The position numbers and the translations under genes are program-made. Shown piece after piece: positions 1 through 9,531 of a stretch of DNA of 64,000 bases. The notes beneath the pieces were generated by a model. It worked only from the letters and a program-made list of their open reading frames with translations. It made no database searches and had not been told where the DNA came from. This DNA is from Prorocentrum cordatum (Eukaryota > Sar > Dinophyceae > Prorocentrales > Prorocentraceae). Location of the stretch: the NCBI GenBank assembly GCA_963575745.1, contig CAUYUJ010016138.1, forward strand, positions 361,926 through 425,925, written 5' to 3'. How positions within the stretch are numbered: the stretch's first letter is position 1; each line of letters starts with the position of its first letter.

Positions 1-2
1 TA

Positions 3-1220
3 CTGGAGGGTCATCAGTTGCTCCCATCAAATCTCAAATGCGGAGGGCATGTGAAAACACCGGCGGTTGGGGTATATTCCTTCCCATGTACCGATAACCC
101 CAACACCACGTACGAGGAGACTTTTGGAGATGGTATTTGGGTGACTGCTGAGATTGTTTACTATGCCGAAAATCCAAGGCCCAGTAAAGGATCACCGACC
201 CAGTATGTGAGTGATCCGATGAGTGATGTATTGTATGAGTTGCGACTCTATCATTGGACCGCGGCAGCATTGTACGTTGCTGACGCGTGGTCACATTTGC
301 TGCATGTTGCCAAGCAAAACGGTTGGAATCTGGAGCAGGACTTTGAGGTCGAGAGGTGCCGAGATGAAGCTCGGACGACGGCAGCGGACAAAGTCCGGGA
401 GGCACAGATGGCGTGGGTCCCAAATTCGAAACAATTTGACTGGCAAATGGGACAGCGCCCATATTTGAGAGGCAAAGGGGCAACCGACGATGAAACATAT
501 GACGACAGTTGGCCCTGGCTCCAAGAGGAAGGAGTCATATTAACCAAGATTCATGCGATGCACGAGAGCGAGGCATCGGAAAAGTCCATGAACCTGGTTG
601 AACAGAACAGACTGGAGGAAGAAAGGGCGCAGGAGGAGGACAAGAAGGAGCCAGCGGCTAAGCCGTCCGGCGCCCCATTTTCGATCGAGAATAAGGATTT
701 CCCGAGCCTCGGACGGACCCCTGCAAACCAAGGGGGGACATGCAAAGCGCCGCCCCCCGGGGCCACGACTTGGCCCTCTACTCCTAAGGCTCCTCCTCCT
801 GGAGGACCGAAAGAGATTGTCCCCAAGAGGGCTCCGCCGGCGATTCAAACGCCGACGAAGCCGCCGGCCAATAAGCCGAGCGCCCCGATACAGGGGAATG
901 TTCCGCAGGCAAAAGAGTTTCCCAAGAAAGCTCTATCTCCGCCGCAATTCGAACCGAGATCACAGGTATTGGGCCCTCCGCCAGCGAAGATGCTTCGGAT
1001 TGAAGGAGATCTTGCTGCATCCTCGACTGCGCAGCCACCGGCTAAGCCGGGTGACAAAGTTACAGTCGGCAGCCAAACTTGGAGACCAAGCATTCCTGAG
1101 CCTCCGCCCAATTTGACCAAATTTATTGGAGCTAATGTTTCCGACTCTCCGCCCGTCGATCAGAGCCAACAGAAAGGTGAGGTTCGATATAAATATGCAC
1201 TTAGTTCGGTCAGGCGATAG
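3..1220 (+). CDS. Gene A, N-terminal segment, partial at left edge
   Basis: The frame is open from base 3, so the true start lies outside the window. The first 215 or so codons look like an ordered domain rich in Trp, Tyr and His. A charged stretch of mostly Glu and Lys follows, then a Pro/Ala/Lys-rich linker that opens with a DFPSLG motif. The frame stops at TAG 1218-1220, but the same frame is open and coding-like straight after it. A possible 48-base intron (1177-1224, GT...AG) would remove the stop and keep phase. No function is recognised. Confidence 0.6.
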   Translation: MEGHQLLPSNLKCGGHVKTPAVGVYSFPCTDNPNTTYEETFGDGIWVTAEIVYYAENPRPSKGSPTQYVSDPMSDVLYELRLYHWTAAALYVADAWSHLLHVAKQNGWNLEQDFEVERCRDEARTTAADKVREAQMAWVPNSKQFDWQMGQRPYLRGKGATDDETYDDSWPWLQEEGVILTKIHAMHESEASEKSMNLVEQNRLEEERAQEEDKKEPAAKPSGAPFSIENKDFPSLGRTPANQGGTCKAPPPGATTWPSTPKAPPPGGPKEIVPKRAPPAIQTPTKPPANKPSAPIQGNVPQAKEFPKKALSPPQFEPRSQVLGPPPAKMLRIEGDLAASSTAQPPAKPGDKVTVGSQTWRPSIPEPPPNLTKFIGANVSDSPPVDQSQQKGEVRYKYALSSVRR

Positions 1221-2523
1221 GGAGATGCACGGCATGCCGAAGACAGTGCCACAAGAGATCGGCCTGCAGAAGCGCATTCCTCGATCGACGGGGCGAAAGT
1301 TGCCCCTGCTGAAGAGGTAGTTCCCGACCAAGATGGAGACGATGATACAGTGGATATCCCAGGCGCAAACCCCACGACTCAGTCGGATGAAGATCATTCA
1401 TCTGAGGATTCGCCAATGTTGGAAGGAGACGATGACATAACTTCTATAATACAGGCCTTAAGAGACGTCTCAAACGAACACTTCTCGCGCCCAAGAGCCA
1501 GCAGTGCATTTAAAAATGAGAAACCGCTCTTCTACCGTCTAAGAGGATTACGGGCGAGAGCGCAAGAAGTTGAACAGCCAGAGACTCCTGAGTTGAAGAA
1601 ATTCAGAATAAAAGCTGCCTCAATTATTCAAGCAGCGAGATGTGTTTATTCGATATATGCGCAGAATGATGAACACGAACCAGATACTTATTCCGCTGTG
1701 TGAAATGAATTTGCTGATGCTGTTGTTGAGCAAATCAGAAAGGCGGAACCAAATTTTGTTCGTACCCCTGTGGTGTCGGAGAAACCCAGGAGGTCCAGAC
1801 GTGCAGAGGCAGGTGGCTCGGGAGTAAGCATGGTCAGAGTACCTACCCCTCCTGCCTCAACCAGAGCGGATCAGGATGATCAGTTTGACGCACATGTACA
1901 ACCATCAGTGTCTCCCACGGTGGAGCCATGGGATGAGGGTACAACGTATGCCCCCCAAAGCATCAGCAAGGCGCCCGGATGCCTCCGGCAATCCGGGAAT
2001 CCAGGGAGCAGACACTGAAGCTGAGGACATTAGTACAGTCTTTCCATATGAAGGGGACCCCGAGCCCTTTGAATCTATGGAAGACGAGACTTATTCCCTT
2101 GGTCCAGCATCTGAAAATATGTTTCGCAGATTATGTCTTCCGCCTGCTCCTGATAAAAGGCAGATTCAGACCCCGTGCGCAGATCCTAACGATGGGGATC
2201 AAGACGTCGCAGTGGGGCATGCTGTTTCATTTAAGGGCAAACAGCTATATGTTACGGCAGAAGAACCTGGGCAAATCAGTCGGAAGACACCTGGACCATT
2301 GAAGCAGATGGTCCATGATGCACATATAACCGGTCCCGTTCAGCCGCACATCGAAGCCATCCGCAATCGGACTGGCAACACACTTCGTTATATGGCCGAA
2401 TTTGCGGGAGACCCGATTTTCGAAATGTTGGGGAGCCTCAATCAGGATGATGGCACCTTCGAACAGGCGAAGGATTTTCTTAGAGCTGAATTTCATTCCG
2501 ATGATGTCCCAGAAGGTTCTACC
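663..2523 (+). repeat. 1861-bp tandem duplication, unit 1
   Basis: Every feature in 663-2523 recurs exactly 1861 bases downstream. Comparing the two copies by eye and through all six frames, I found one difference: T at 1277 against C at 3138. The junctions share the three bases CCG (663-665, 2524-2526, 4385-4387), which fits a microhomology or replication-slippage duplication. Since 1861 is not a multiple of three, the copies lie in different frames. Confidence 0.93.
1221..2018 (+). CDS. Gene A, acidic middle segment, copy 1
   Basis: The frame of the preceding segment continues without interruption except for TGA at 1701-1703. The product is acidic (runs of Asp and Glu near 1335-1440), with a helical-looking segment around 1560-1690 that has repeated Ala, Ile and Gln. 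A proline- and serine-rich tail ends at TGA 2016-2018. From the C6 run at 1951-1956 onward, the next frame reads more like protein, so the real reading probably changes frame there. A 45-base GT...AG segment (1698-1742) could remove the TGA in phase. Unknown function. Confidence 0.5.
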
Positions 2524-3081
2524 CCGTCCGGCGCCCCATTTTCGATCGAGAATAAGGATTTCCCGAGCCTCGGACGGACCCCTGCAAACCAAGGGGGGAC
2601 ATGCAAAGCGCCGCCCCCCGGGGCCACGACTTGGCCCTCTACTCCTAAGGCTCCTCCTCCTGGAGGACCGAAAGAGATTGTCCCCAAGAGGGCTCCGCCG
2701 GCGATTCAAACGCCGACGAAGCCGCCGGCCAATAAGCCGAGCGCCCCGATACAGGGGAATGTTCCGCAGGCAAAAGAGTTTCCCAAGAAAGCTCTATCTC
2801 CGCCGCAATTCGAACCGAGATCACAGGTATTGGGCCCTCCGCCAGCGAAGATGCTTCGGATTGAAGGAGATCTTGCTGCATCCTCGACTGCGCAGCCACC
2901 GGCTAAGCCGGGTGACAAAGTTACAGTCGGCAGCCAAACTTGGAGACCAAGCATTCCTGAGCCTCCGCCCAATTTGACCAAATTTATTGGAGCTAATGTT
3001 TCCGACTCTCCGCCCGTCGATCAGAGCCAACAGAAAGGTGAGGTTCGATATAAATATGCACTTAGTTCGGTCAGGCGATAG
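1957..3081 (+). CDS. Gene A, junction reading: copy 1 C-terminus fused to copy 2 linker
   Basis: The frame runs from the C6 tract through an acidic Pro/Asp-rich region and a globular-looking part (about 2230-2520). It then crosses the duplication junction at 2524 in frame into the Pro-rich DFPSLG linker of unit 2 and stops at TAG 3079-3081, the copy of the 1218 stop. The fusion is a product of the duplication, not an ancestral protein. If translated, it would be a chimeric repeat of the linker. Confidence 0.45.
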   Translation, partial: KASARRPDASGNPGIQGADTEAEDISTVFPYEGDPEPFESMEDETYSLGPASENMFRRLCLPPAPDKRQIQTPCADPNDGDQDVAVGHAVSFKGKQLYVTAEEPGQISRKTPGPLKQMVHDAHITGPVQPHIEAIRNRTGNTLRYMAEFAGDPIFEMLGSLNQDDGTFEQAKDFLRAEFHSDDVPEGSTPSGAPFSIENKDFPSLGRTPANQGGTCKAPPPGATTWPSTPKAPPPGGPKEIVPKRAPPAIQTPTKPPANKPSAPIQGNVPQAKEFPKKALSPPQFEPRSQVLGPPPAKMLRIEGDLAASSTAQPPAKPGDKVTVGSQTWRPSIPEPPPNLTKFIGANVSDSPPVDQSQQKGEVRYKYALSSVRR

Positions 3082-4387
3082 GGAGATGCACGGCATGCCG
3101 AAGACAGTGCCACAAGAGATCGGCCTGCAGAAGCGCACTCCTCGATCGACGGGGCGAAAGTTGCCCCTGCTGAAGAGGTAGTTCCCGACCAAGATGGAGA
3201 CGATGATACAGTGGATATCCCAGGCGCAAACCCCACGACTCAGTCGGATGAAGATCATTCATCTGAGGATTCGCCAATGTTGGAAGGAGACGATGACATA
3301 ACTTCTATAATACAGGCCTTAAGAGACGTCTCAAACGAACACTTCTCGCGCCCAAGAGCCAGCAGTGCATTTAAAAATGAGAAACCGCTCTTCTACCGTC
3401 TAAGAGGATTACGGGCGAGAGCGCAAGAAGTTGAACAGCCAGAGACTCCTGAGTTGAAGAAATTCAGAATAAAAGCTGCCTCAATTATTCAAGCAGCGAG
3501 ATGTGTTTATTCGATATATGCGCAGAATGATGAACACGAACCAGATACTTATTCCGCTGTGTGAAATGAATTTGCTGATGCTGTTGTTGAGCAAATCAGA
3601 AAGGCGGAACCAAATTTTGTTCGTACCCCTGTGGTGTCGGAGAAACCCAGGAGGTCCAGACGTGCAGAGGCAGGTGGCTCGGGAGTAAGCATGGTCAGAG
3701 TACCTACCCCTCCTGCCTCAACCAGAGCGGATCAGGATGATCAGTTTGACGCACATGTACAACCATCAGTGTCTCCCACGGTGGAGCCATGGGATGAGGG
3801 TACAACGTATGCCCCCCAAAGCATCAGCAAGGCGCCCGGATGCCTCCGGCAATCCGGGAATCCAGGGAGCAGACACTGAAGCTGAGGACATTAGTACAGT
3901 CTTTCCATATGAAGGGGACCCCGAGCCCTTTGAATCTATGGAAGACGAGACTTATTCCCTTGGTCCAGCATCTGAAAATATGTTTCGCAGATTATGTCTT
4001 CCGCCTGCTCCTGATAAAAGGCAGATTCAGACCCCGTGCGCAGATCCTAACGATGGGGATCAAGACGTCGCAGTGGGGCATGCTGTTTCATTTAAGGGCA
4101 AACAGCTATATGTTACGGCAGAAGAACCTGGGCAAATCAGTCGGAAGACACCTGGACCATTGAAGCAGATGGTCCATGATGCACATATAACCGGTCCCGT
4201 TCAGCCGCACATCGAAGCCATCCGCAATCGGACTGGCAACACACTTCGTTATATGGCCGAATTTGCGGGAGACCCGATTTTCGAAATGTTGGGGAGCCTC
4301 AATCAGGATGATGGCACCTTCGAACAGGCGAAGGATTTTCTTAGAGCTGAATTTCATTCCGATGATGTCCCAGAAGGTTCTACCCCG
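2524..4387 (+). repeat. 1861-bp tandem duplication, unit 2
   Basis: Second copy of the unit at 663-2523. Identity ends at 4387, after which unique sequence resumes inside the gene. The only visible difference from unit 1 is C at 3138. Near-identity implies a very recent event or an assembly artefact. Confidence 0.93.
3082..3879 (+). CDS. Gene A, acidic middle segment, copy 2
   Basis: This is the counterpart of 1221-2018 with the same in-frame TGA (3562-3564) and the same terminal TGA at 3877-3879. Because the copies are identical apart from one base, it inherits the same stops and the same C6 frame change (3812-3817). So those features predate the duplication or share one cause. Confidence 0.5.
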
Positions 4388-4753
4388 GAGACCTTTAAGT
4401 GCCTTGAGCCGCTGGTAGTTGGGGTCGACGACAAAGAAAATCCGGCTGCTTTGGGCAGTTCGGACACTTGGTGCACCCAGAGCTGCCGAACAGATGTATG
4501 TGCCGGGAAAATAGGCAAGTGCGCTGTGTACCTCGCAAGGCATTGTTCTGACTATGCGAGATCGTCGGGAGGCTGGGTCTATTTTGGAGACCTGGTGCAG
4601 AAAATTAGAGACGACGGTTTTACTTTTCAATCATATGCCCTTGCTGCACACGGCCTAGCCGTGTTGCCACCAGAGACAATCGAAGTTTTGGGAATACTCC
4701 CCAAGGGTAGTTATAAGATAACCGGGACCAGTGTCCATGAAATGTGGACATGA
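3818..4753 (+). CDS. Gene A, segment crossing from duplicated unit into unique C-terminal half; weak Tpt1/KptA-like N-lobe
   Basis: The frame leaves unit 2 at 4387 and continues into unique sequence that reads as an ordered domain up to TGA 4751-4753. The unique part has a LARH-like segment followed by GGWVYFGDLVQKIR (about 4566-4610). This resembles the N-terminal winged-helix part of RNA 2'-phosphotransferases, where an LRH and a later GWV..DLL are common. Past the stop, the same frame gives RACQGQS (near 4820), which recalls the RANQGHS motif of that family. The similarity is by eye only and the C-terminal YHGT-type motif was not found, so the assignment is weak. Confidence 0.4.
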   Translation, partial: KASARRPDASGNPGIQGADTEAEDISTVFPYEGDPEPFESMEDETYSLGPASENMFRRLCLPPAPDKRQIQTPCADPNDGDQDVAVGHAVSFKGKQLYVTAEEPGQISRKTPGPLKQMVHDAHITGPVQPHIEAIRNRTGNTLRYMAEFAGDPIFEMLGSLNQDDGTFEQAKDFLRAEFHSDDVPEGSTPETFKCLEPLVVGVDDKENPAALGSSDTWCTQSCRTDVCAGKIGKCAVYLARHCSDYARSSGGWVYFGDLVQKIRDDGFTFQSYALAAHGLAVLPPETIEVLGILPKGSYKITGTSVHEMWT

Positions 4754-5107
4754 TATAAAGCGTGTCCATCGCAAGAGGAAGAGAGGAGTGAGACAGCTAT
4801 ACCCATTTTCTATCGAGCATGCCAGGGACAGTCAACATTCGTTGCTTCCATTGATTGGATGTATGTCCCGTATGACCCTGGCCAAGCCAGGAGTCATGGA
4901 TCTCTTCTTCGTATCGCGGACTTGCAGACATTCCTGGAATTTACGGATGGAAGAGTCCGCTTCCCGAAGAGTGATTCAGGGCTTTGTCGCGACGCGGACT
5001 ATGAGTTGCTGCGGTTGCTTCCAACCCTACAATGCCTGATCCCACGCGTATTCCCCCGTGGCTCAGCCAACGGAAATACGGAGAACCTCTCCCTGCAAGG
5101 AGCTTAG
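4754..5107 (+). CDS. Gene A, continuation after in-frame TGA
   Basis: The same frame stays open after TGA 4751 and includes RACQGQS and a leucine-rich segment. It ends at TAG 5105-5107. The downstream frame becomes more protein-like from the C5 run at 5053-5057. A 54-base GT...AG segment (4707-4760) would remove the TGA at 4751 in phase. Function unknown, apart from the weak Tpt1-like hint noted upstream. Confidence 0.4.
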   Translation, partial: YKACPSQEEERSETAIPIFYRACQGQSTFVASIDWMYVPYDPGQARSHGSLLRIADLQTFLEFTDGRVRFPKSDSGLCRDADYELLRLLPTLQCLIPRVFPRGSANGNTENLSLQGA

Positions 5108-5643
5108 TGCCCATGGGAAATGTGGCACAGAGAGAAGAACCGCAAACGGTGGGGACTTGGCCCGCAGACGACACCAACCACCTATGGCAACAACTTCCCA
5201 ATCATCGCGAGTCATGGGAACTTGTCCTTGTCTTCGCCGGCCGAGTGCTCACTCGCTTCTCGCACAGGGTCTGCCCAGACGGGGCCCTAGTGTCTCGAGA
5301 GGTGCCGAGGTTCACTGACATTGACAAAGCTGTTTCTCTCGTTAAACAGACGGACCAGATGCGCTGGTCGGTACTTTTCAACCGCGAGTGGGCTTCGTAC
5401 GAAGTGACTTTCGACAATGAGTCGATTATTGCTTGGATTCACACAGACGAGAGACTACTGTTGTCGTGGAATCGTCGGCCAGCGCTGTTGCCCGAAATCC
5501 AGGACCGGGTTCTATCCGTCCCTTGGGAAGATGACGGGAGGTTCCTGTGCTTCCGTTATCACTGGGGAGGACGGATTTTGCAAATTGTCTCGTCTGCAGC
5601 TGTCCGATTAAATACAAGTATAGGGTCACGCACGATTACATGA
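5053..5643 (+). CDS. Gene A, C-terminal half, piece 1
   Basis: Coding-like frame with many Trp, Arg and acidic residues (WELVLVFAGRVLTRF near 5215-5260, WSVLFNREWASYEVTFD near 5365-5415). It stops at 5641-5643. Around the T4 run at 5576-5579 the next frame takes over, so the protein probably continues there. No domain recognised. Confidence 0.45.
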   Translation, partial: PPWLSQRKYGEPLPARSLVPMGNVAQREEPQTVGTWPADDTNHLWQQLPNHRESWELVLVFAGRVLTRFSHRVCPDGALVSREVPRFTDIDKAVSLVKQTDQMRWSVLFNREWASYEVTFDNESIIAWIHTDERLLLSWNRRPALLPEIQDRVLSVPWEDDGRFLCFRYHWGGRILQIVSSAAVRLNTSIGSRTIT

Positions 5644-7232
5644 CTCAGACATGGAATTACAGTACAGTCCCGCGGTCCCTTGAGGCGAATGGCCTCGCAT
5701 TAGAGGCGGTGAATGCACGCGATCTCCCCTGGCGGGACCGTCCCCAATATATGAGGGTGTGTGGGGAAAGACAACAGAGAGGTTCTGCGCTAGTAATGAA
5801 GAACACCAGCAGTAATCATCAGCAGGAGCGAAAATGGGCGAATGGGGAATGCGCTAAACTAGCGGCAGCTGGCCAGATATTCGGCAATAGCCTGCCGGGC
5901 AATTTCCCGGCTTGGGTGCCAGAGAACGCCGTGGCTCAGCCACCGGCGCGCCATGCCCCTTTCTTCCAATATTTAAGGCCTTTGGTCAGACGGCTCATAT
6001 CTTGGCTTGAGTTTTCAGCCAAAAGGGTGAGCAGGCGGACCCTGACGATTAATACCTGGTGGCCGGAACTATGGAAGACAAACTTTGACCAATATGCTCG
6101 CCCAAGAACTTGCCCAGCTCTGGCCGCCTTTGACTGGCCAAATGAAAGGGGCGACTTAGTCGTGCCCTTAAGAGGCTGGGATAGATGGCACAGCGATATG
6201 ACCATATCAAATGTCTTTGTCCCGACGCTTCAAACAATTGATGACGCGGTCAACTTCGGGAGACCGTGGTCGCCCGTGCAGAATAAAAACGTCGTGGAAG
6301 ACGCAGAAAGAAACGCCGGAGGGGAAAACCCCCCCGCGCGATTGCCGCTCGTCTGGGAAAACAATTTCAGAGCGAGGCCAACTCGCAGTTCCCAGTCCGT
6401 TTCAAGACGGGTCAATGAGTGCCGGGACCACCGCCTCGTAGTCCCAGTGTTGCTACATGCCGCCGGCGAAGCCGCGAGGGCAGGTGAACAATCACAAATG
6501 AGACTGGACTTTTCGGCAATCAGCGGGCCTAAGGCCGCGCTGATAACCGAGGGAACGATCAACCTTGATCATCCGGACGGACATGTGTACAATCACTGCG
6601 AAGACCCTTCGATAATAATAACTTTGATCGGGACAGAGGCTCGGGCAACTGCGGCCCAATATGTTGTCGAACATACAGGCACACGTCCGAGTAATCCTGG
6701 CAGGATAATACTGCAAGGAGAAGTGAGACATGAGATCCCACCAGTTTTCAAGACCATAGTAGATGGAAACTGGTTGGCATCTGCACAGCAGATGCAACTG
6801 GGCCTGCGGCCTATAAGGATGTTCGCGATTGTTCGCGAAAATATCAGCTCCTTTATATCGGAAGGACATGTTATTGGCTACCCGGGGCGAATAATTCGCC
6901 CCGGTGCAGCGCGCGCAGATAATATTTCTACGAAGCGACGGACAGATGACCATGCTCTTGACTGCCGTATTCGCGCCGCTGTTCAAACGGACGACATAAT
7001 AGAGAAGTGGGCCCATAATATGGGCAGGAAAGTGCAGAATGATGTCCGTTGCCAGGGTGCTCTCATACAAGAAGCCATTTCGTGGCTTCAGGACAAATAT
7101 CTTGACCCTGGACCAGGACTCCAGGATAAAGAGGATGGACCCTTCCGCGCTGCACGCGGAAAGTATGGTGTCCCAGTGGCGACTGCTGCTAGGAGTTTAT
7201 TACAATGTATGCGAGATCATAAAAAACGATGA
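5580..7232 (+). CDS. Gene A, C-terminal half, piece 2 (about 550 codons)
   Basis: Longest uninterrupted part of the gene. It begins with a Cys-rich CLVCSCPIKYKYR segment (about 5590-5630) that could be a small metal-binding turn. A mixed alpha/beta-looking region with many Trp and Arg follows, and a C-terminal part with several Ile/Val-rich strands. It stops at TGA 7230-7232, just after an A6 run (7221-7226) where the next frame continues the sequence. I do not recognise a family. Confidence 0.55.
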   Translation, partial: ANCLVCSCPIKYKYRVTHDYMTQTWNYSTVPRSLEANGLALEAVNARDLPWRDRPQYMRVCGERQQRGSALVMKNTSSNHQQERKWANGECAKLAAAGQIFGNSLPGNFPAWVPENAVAQPPARHAPFFQYLRPLVRRLISWLEFSAKRVSRRTLTINTWWPELWKTNFDQYARPRTCPALAAFDWPNERGDLVVPLRGWDRWHSDMTISNVFVPTLQTIDDAVNFGRPWSPVQNKNVVEDAERNAGGENPPARLPLVWENNFRARPTRSSQSVSRRVNECRDHRLVVPVLLHAAGEAARAGEQSQMRLDFSAISGPKAALITEGTINLDHPDGHVYNHCEDPSIIITLIGTEARATAAQYVVEHTGTRPSNPGRIILQGEVRHEIPPVFKTIVDGNWLASAQQMQLGLRPIRMFAIVRENISSFISEGHVIGYPGRIIRPGAARADNISTKRRTDDHALDCRIRAAVQTDDIIEKWAHNMGRKVQNDVRCQGALIQEAISWLQDKYLDPGPGLQDKEDGPFRAARGKYGVPVATAARSLLQCMRDHKKR

Positions 7233-7839
7233 TCTATTCCACGACGGCCAAGCCGACCTCGTGGGGCCGAGAAGGGCACCGGACGAGGCGAAGGCTAGAC
7301 CTTCAACGCCACCTTCGCCGCTTAGATCTGACGCCCAAGACGTTCGGGCCCCCGATGATGCCACCGAGTCCCCGCGGTCTGTCGCCGGCCCCGCCGCGAC
7401 GACAAGAGAGGCGCGCCCACAATATCCCAACACTTGGGATCGGTCGGTGCCCCGGCGCGCGCGCGATGGGGCCATGGATGCTGGCCGCGGCGCTGCTGGC
7501 TACGACTGCGACTACGACCCGTCCATGTCCTACCCGCGCTACGTAAACAATGTTCATGTCGGGTACTATATCCACCGGAACCGGGTCACGTGGCTGACCG
7601 ACGAAGAGTGGTGCATTCTGGATTACTGGCACATGCTGTCTACGCATGAGCATGACGCTCGCTTCCCATCCAAAGGGAAGGCATCAAATAACAAGGAGAA
7701 GAACTACAGTGCTTCAGATCAGGGGCGTTCCCGCTCGCCTCGCGGCGGAGAAGGACATACTGGAGGTGCGGCGTCGTCAAACCCGCCGCCTCCGGAGCCG
7801 CCCGTGGAAGGGTACAACCCGTGGGGGGACCTGAACTGA
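7215..7839 (+). CDS. Gene A, C-terminal tail
   Basis: From the A6 run the frame continues as a low-complexity Pro/Ala/Arg/Asp-rich stretch. A short Tyr/Trp/His-rich segment (about 7495-7650) follows, then an RS-like motif (RSRSPRGG near 7725) and a Pro-rich end, closing with TGA 7837-7839. RS and Gly-rich tails are common in RNA-binding proteins, but no RNA-binding domain is visible. The termination codon is immediately followed by stable hairpins. Confidence 0.5.
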
Positions 7840-7885
7840 GTTCCGCCCGCGTGACTCAGTCGCTGCAGGCGCATGCAAGAAAGTT

Positions 7886-8062
7886 CTCATCCACGCGCGG
7901 TACGCGTGTTGGATGAGTAATTACCTCCACTGGTCGGCTAAGCCGGTCCAGCGGAGATAATTTATTTAACGAGATGGTGGGAGTCGTCGGGCCTCTTCGG
8001 CCCTTGGCCCCCTGGCAGCCACCGTTGAGCCGTAAAAGTTTTTGTGGTTGTCTCCGGTGGTT
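7886..8062 (+). other. Cluster of RNA hairpins 3' of gene A
   Basis: At least three stem-loops are stacked after the stop. At 7886-7917 CTCATCCACGCG pairs with CGCGTGttGGATGAG. At 7920-7961 a 19-base arm ending TCGGC pairs with GCCGG...GATAAT. At 7989-8003 the pairing is GGGCC/GGCCC. A weaker CCACCG/CGGTGG pairing spans about 8021-8062. This could be a structured 3' untranslated region; a rho-type terminator is not expected in a eukaryote. Confidence 0.6.
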
Positions 8063-9391
8063 GTGTATATGTATAGGCCAGGGGTGCTGTGGCTGGATGG
8101 GCTCTACGAGGCCCGCCGCGGGGGGAGTAAATATGCCCCTCTCCGCCTCATCTTCAATTAGAACTTAAGTCAACTTGCATGCTACGCACTGTCTGCCTGA
8201 ACTCATGCTGCATCCCGCAGCTGTATTGGTTGCTCAAGCAAACTTGTCTTTGCTTGCAGGAGAGAAAAGGAGCGCGCCAGCCCTCGGCCGTCGCGCGTCG
8301 TCGGTCGAAGGCCAGCCGGCCTCCTCCCTACACATTCCTGATAGAGTAATCTTGCTTACCGGATACTTGTCTTATTGATGTCTCATCCCGTCCTATCTCT
8401 CCCTGAACAGAGTAAACCTGAGATTTTAATTCCTTTGGCATATTATCCCGATTCTCAGAGGAAAGACTGATTCCCAGGATTGGGCGAGGCGGGGAGCACG
8501 AGGAGGGCGAGGATGGAGAGCGAGGAGGAAGGCGAAAAGGGGAAGGACGAGGAGAGGGAGGACGAGGGGGAGGGCGAGGAGGAGAACACGAGGAGGAGGG
8601 CGAGGAGGGAGAGCGAGGAGGAGGGCGAGGAGACGAGGGACTAGGTGGGGGAGAACGAAATTTACTGCCCGCCGAGAGAGTTGGGGGTGGAGCATCAGTC
8701 AAGACCTTGTTCGATTGGGAGGTAGGGGGAGGGGGACGCCCCTCCCCGAAGTAGACAATCTAGACCACTCGCGCCCAGAGGGCTGGTGTGATTTGTGCAT
8801 CCCCTGGCGAGAACGGGCCTCGCCGGGGAAGGAGGGGTGGAGGGGGCCAGTCACGTCACGATGTGTTCCAGCGCCGTTTGGCAATGCTTGTGGATGGCTC
8901 ATTCCCAGACGGCGCCCGCGCGAAACGTAACTTAACCTAATTGGGAAGGAGAGGGGGGACAGGGCTGGTGACGGGCGTCATCGCAAACGCTTAACAAACA
9001 TGTGTTCTCATCGTTCTCACGTGCAGCCAGCCCGCATAGGAAGGATCAGCGACGTTCGTTGCCCTTGCATCCTTCTCCTTCGGACAATCCTTGGCCGGTC
9101 TCGCCGGCCGCGCCCCGCTCGCATAGTGTCGACGTGGACTTCCAAGGCCCTTGCATCTTTACCGCGCGTCCTTCTCATACGGGTTGACTGTAGACATCCC
9201 AGGAGTGGCCTCCGAGGTCGGGAAGAGCGATCGGGCCAAAGAGGGCCAGCCCGCGTCCGCTCCCACGGGCCCAAGTCGCGCCAGGCGGCGGCCGCACAGA
9301 CGGCGGCCGCGGGCGCGCCGCCAGAGGAGGACGACAGCTGGGCGGACGGCGTCGCCCAGAAGGCGTAGGCCGGTTGTTGTTAGCACTGCCA
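8063..9391. other. Non-coding stretch with purine-rich tract
   Basis: No convincing gene. The main content is a GAGGA-type purine tract at 8486-8641 that gives long spurious open frames on both strands. Confidence 0.6.
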
Positions 9392-9531
9392 GACCGAGGT
9401 ATGAGATCGAGGTCGTTTCGGGGGGTCGTGCCCTCATGGTTTTCGTGCTTGTTGGATGTTCTTGTGCATCCTGGGGAGGGTGCCCTTGTACGTTCTTTAG
9501 TTTGGGCCGGCGGAGGGTCTCGTGTTCTTGG
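9392..9531 (+). repeat. Dispersed repeat R2, copy 1
   Basis: Shares an ordered set of blocks with 21546-21687 and 32811-32930: a GAGGTCG-like start, a GGGTACC/GGTCGTG block, CTTGTGCATCCTG, an AG/TTCTTCAG block and GGAGGGTCTCGCGTTCTTG. Copies are about 140 bases and clearly diverged. No protein is implied. Confidence 0.75.

Larger units (their letters stand above)
3..7839 (+). pseudogene. Large broken gene A, overall extent (5' end outside window)
   Basis: A coding-like protein runs along the + strand from the left edge to a TGA at 7837-7839. It is not one open frame. In-frame stops occur at 1218 (TAG), 1701 (TGA) and 4751 (TGA), with the first two copied at 3079 and 3562. The frame also changes near 1951, 5053, 5576 and 7221, next to short homopolymers (C6, C5, T4, A6). 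Taking out one copy of the 1861-bp duplication gives a single ancestral order: unique N-terminus, Pro-rich linker, acidic region, then a long C-terminal half. No reverse transcriptase, helicase or polymerase motif is seen. It may be a decayed gene, a gene with very short introns, or a functional gene damaged by sequencing indels. No family was recognised with confidence. Confidence 0.5.
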
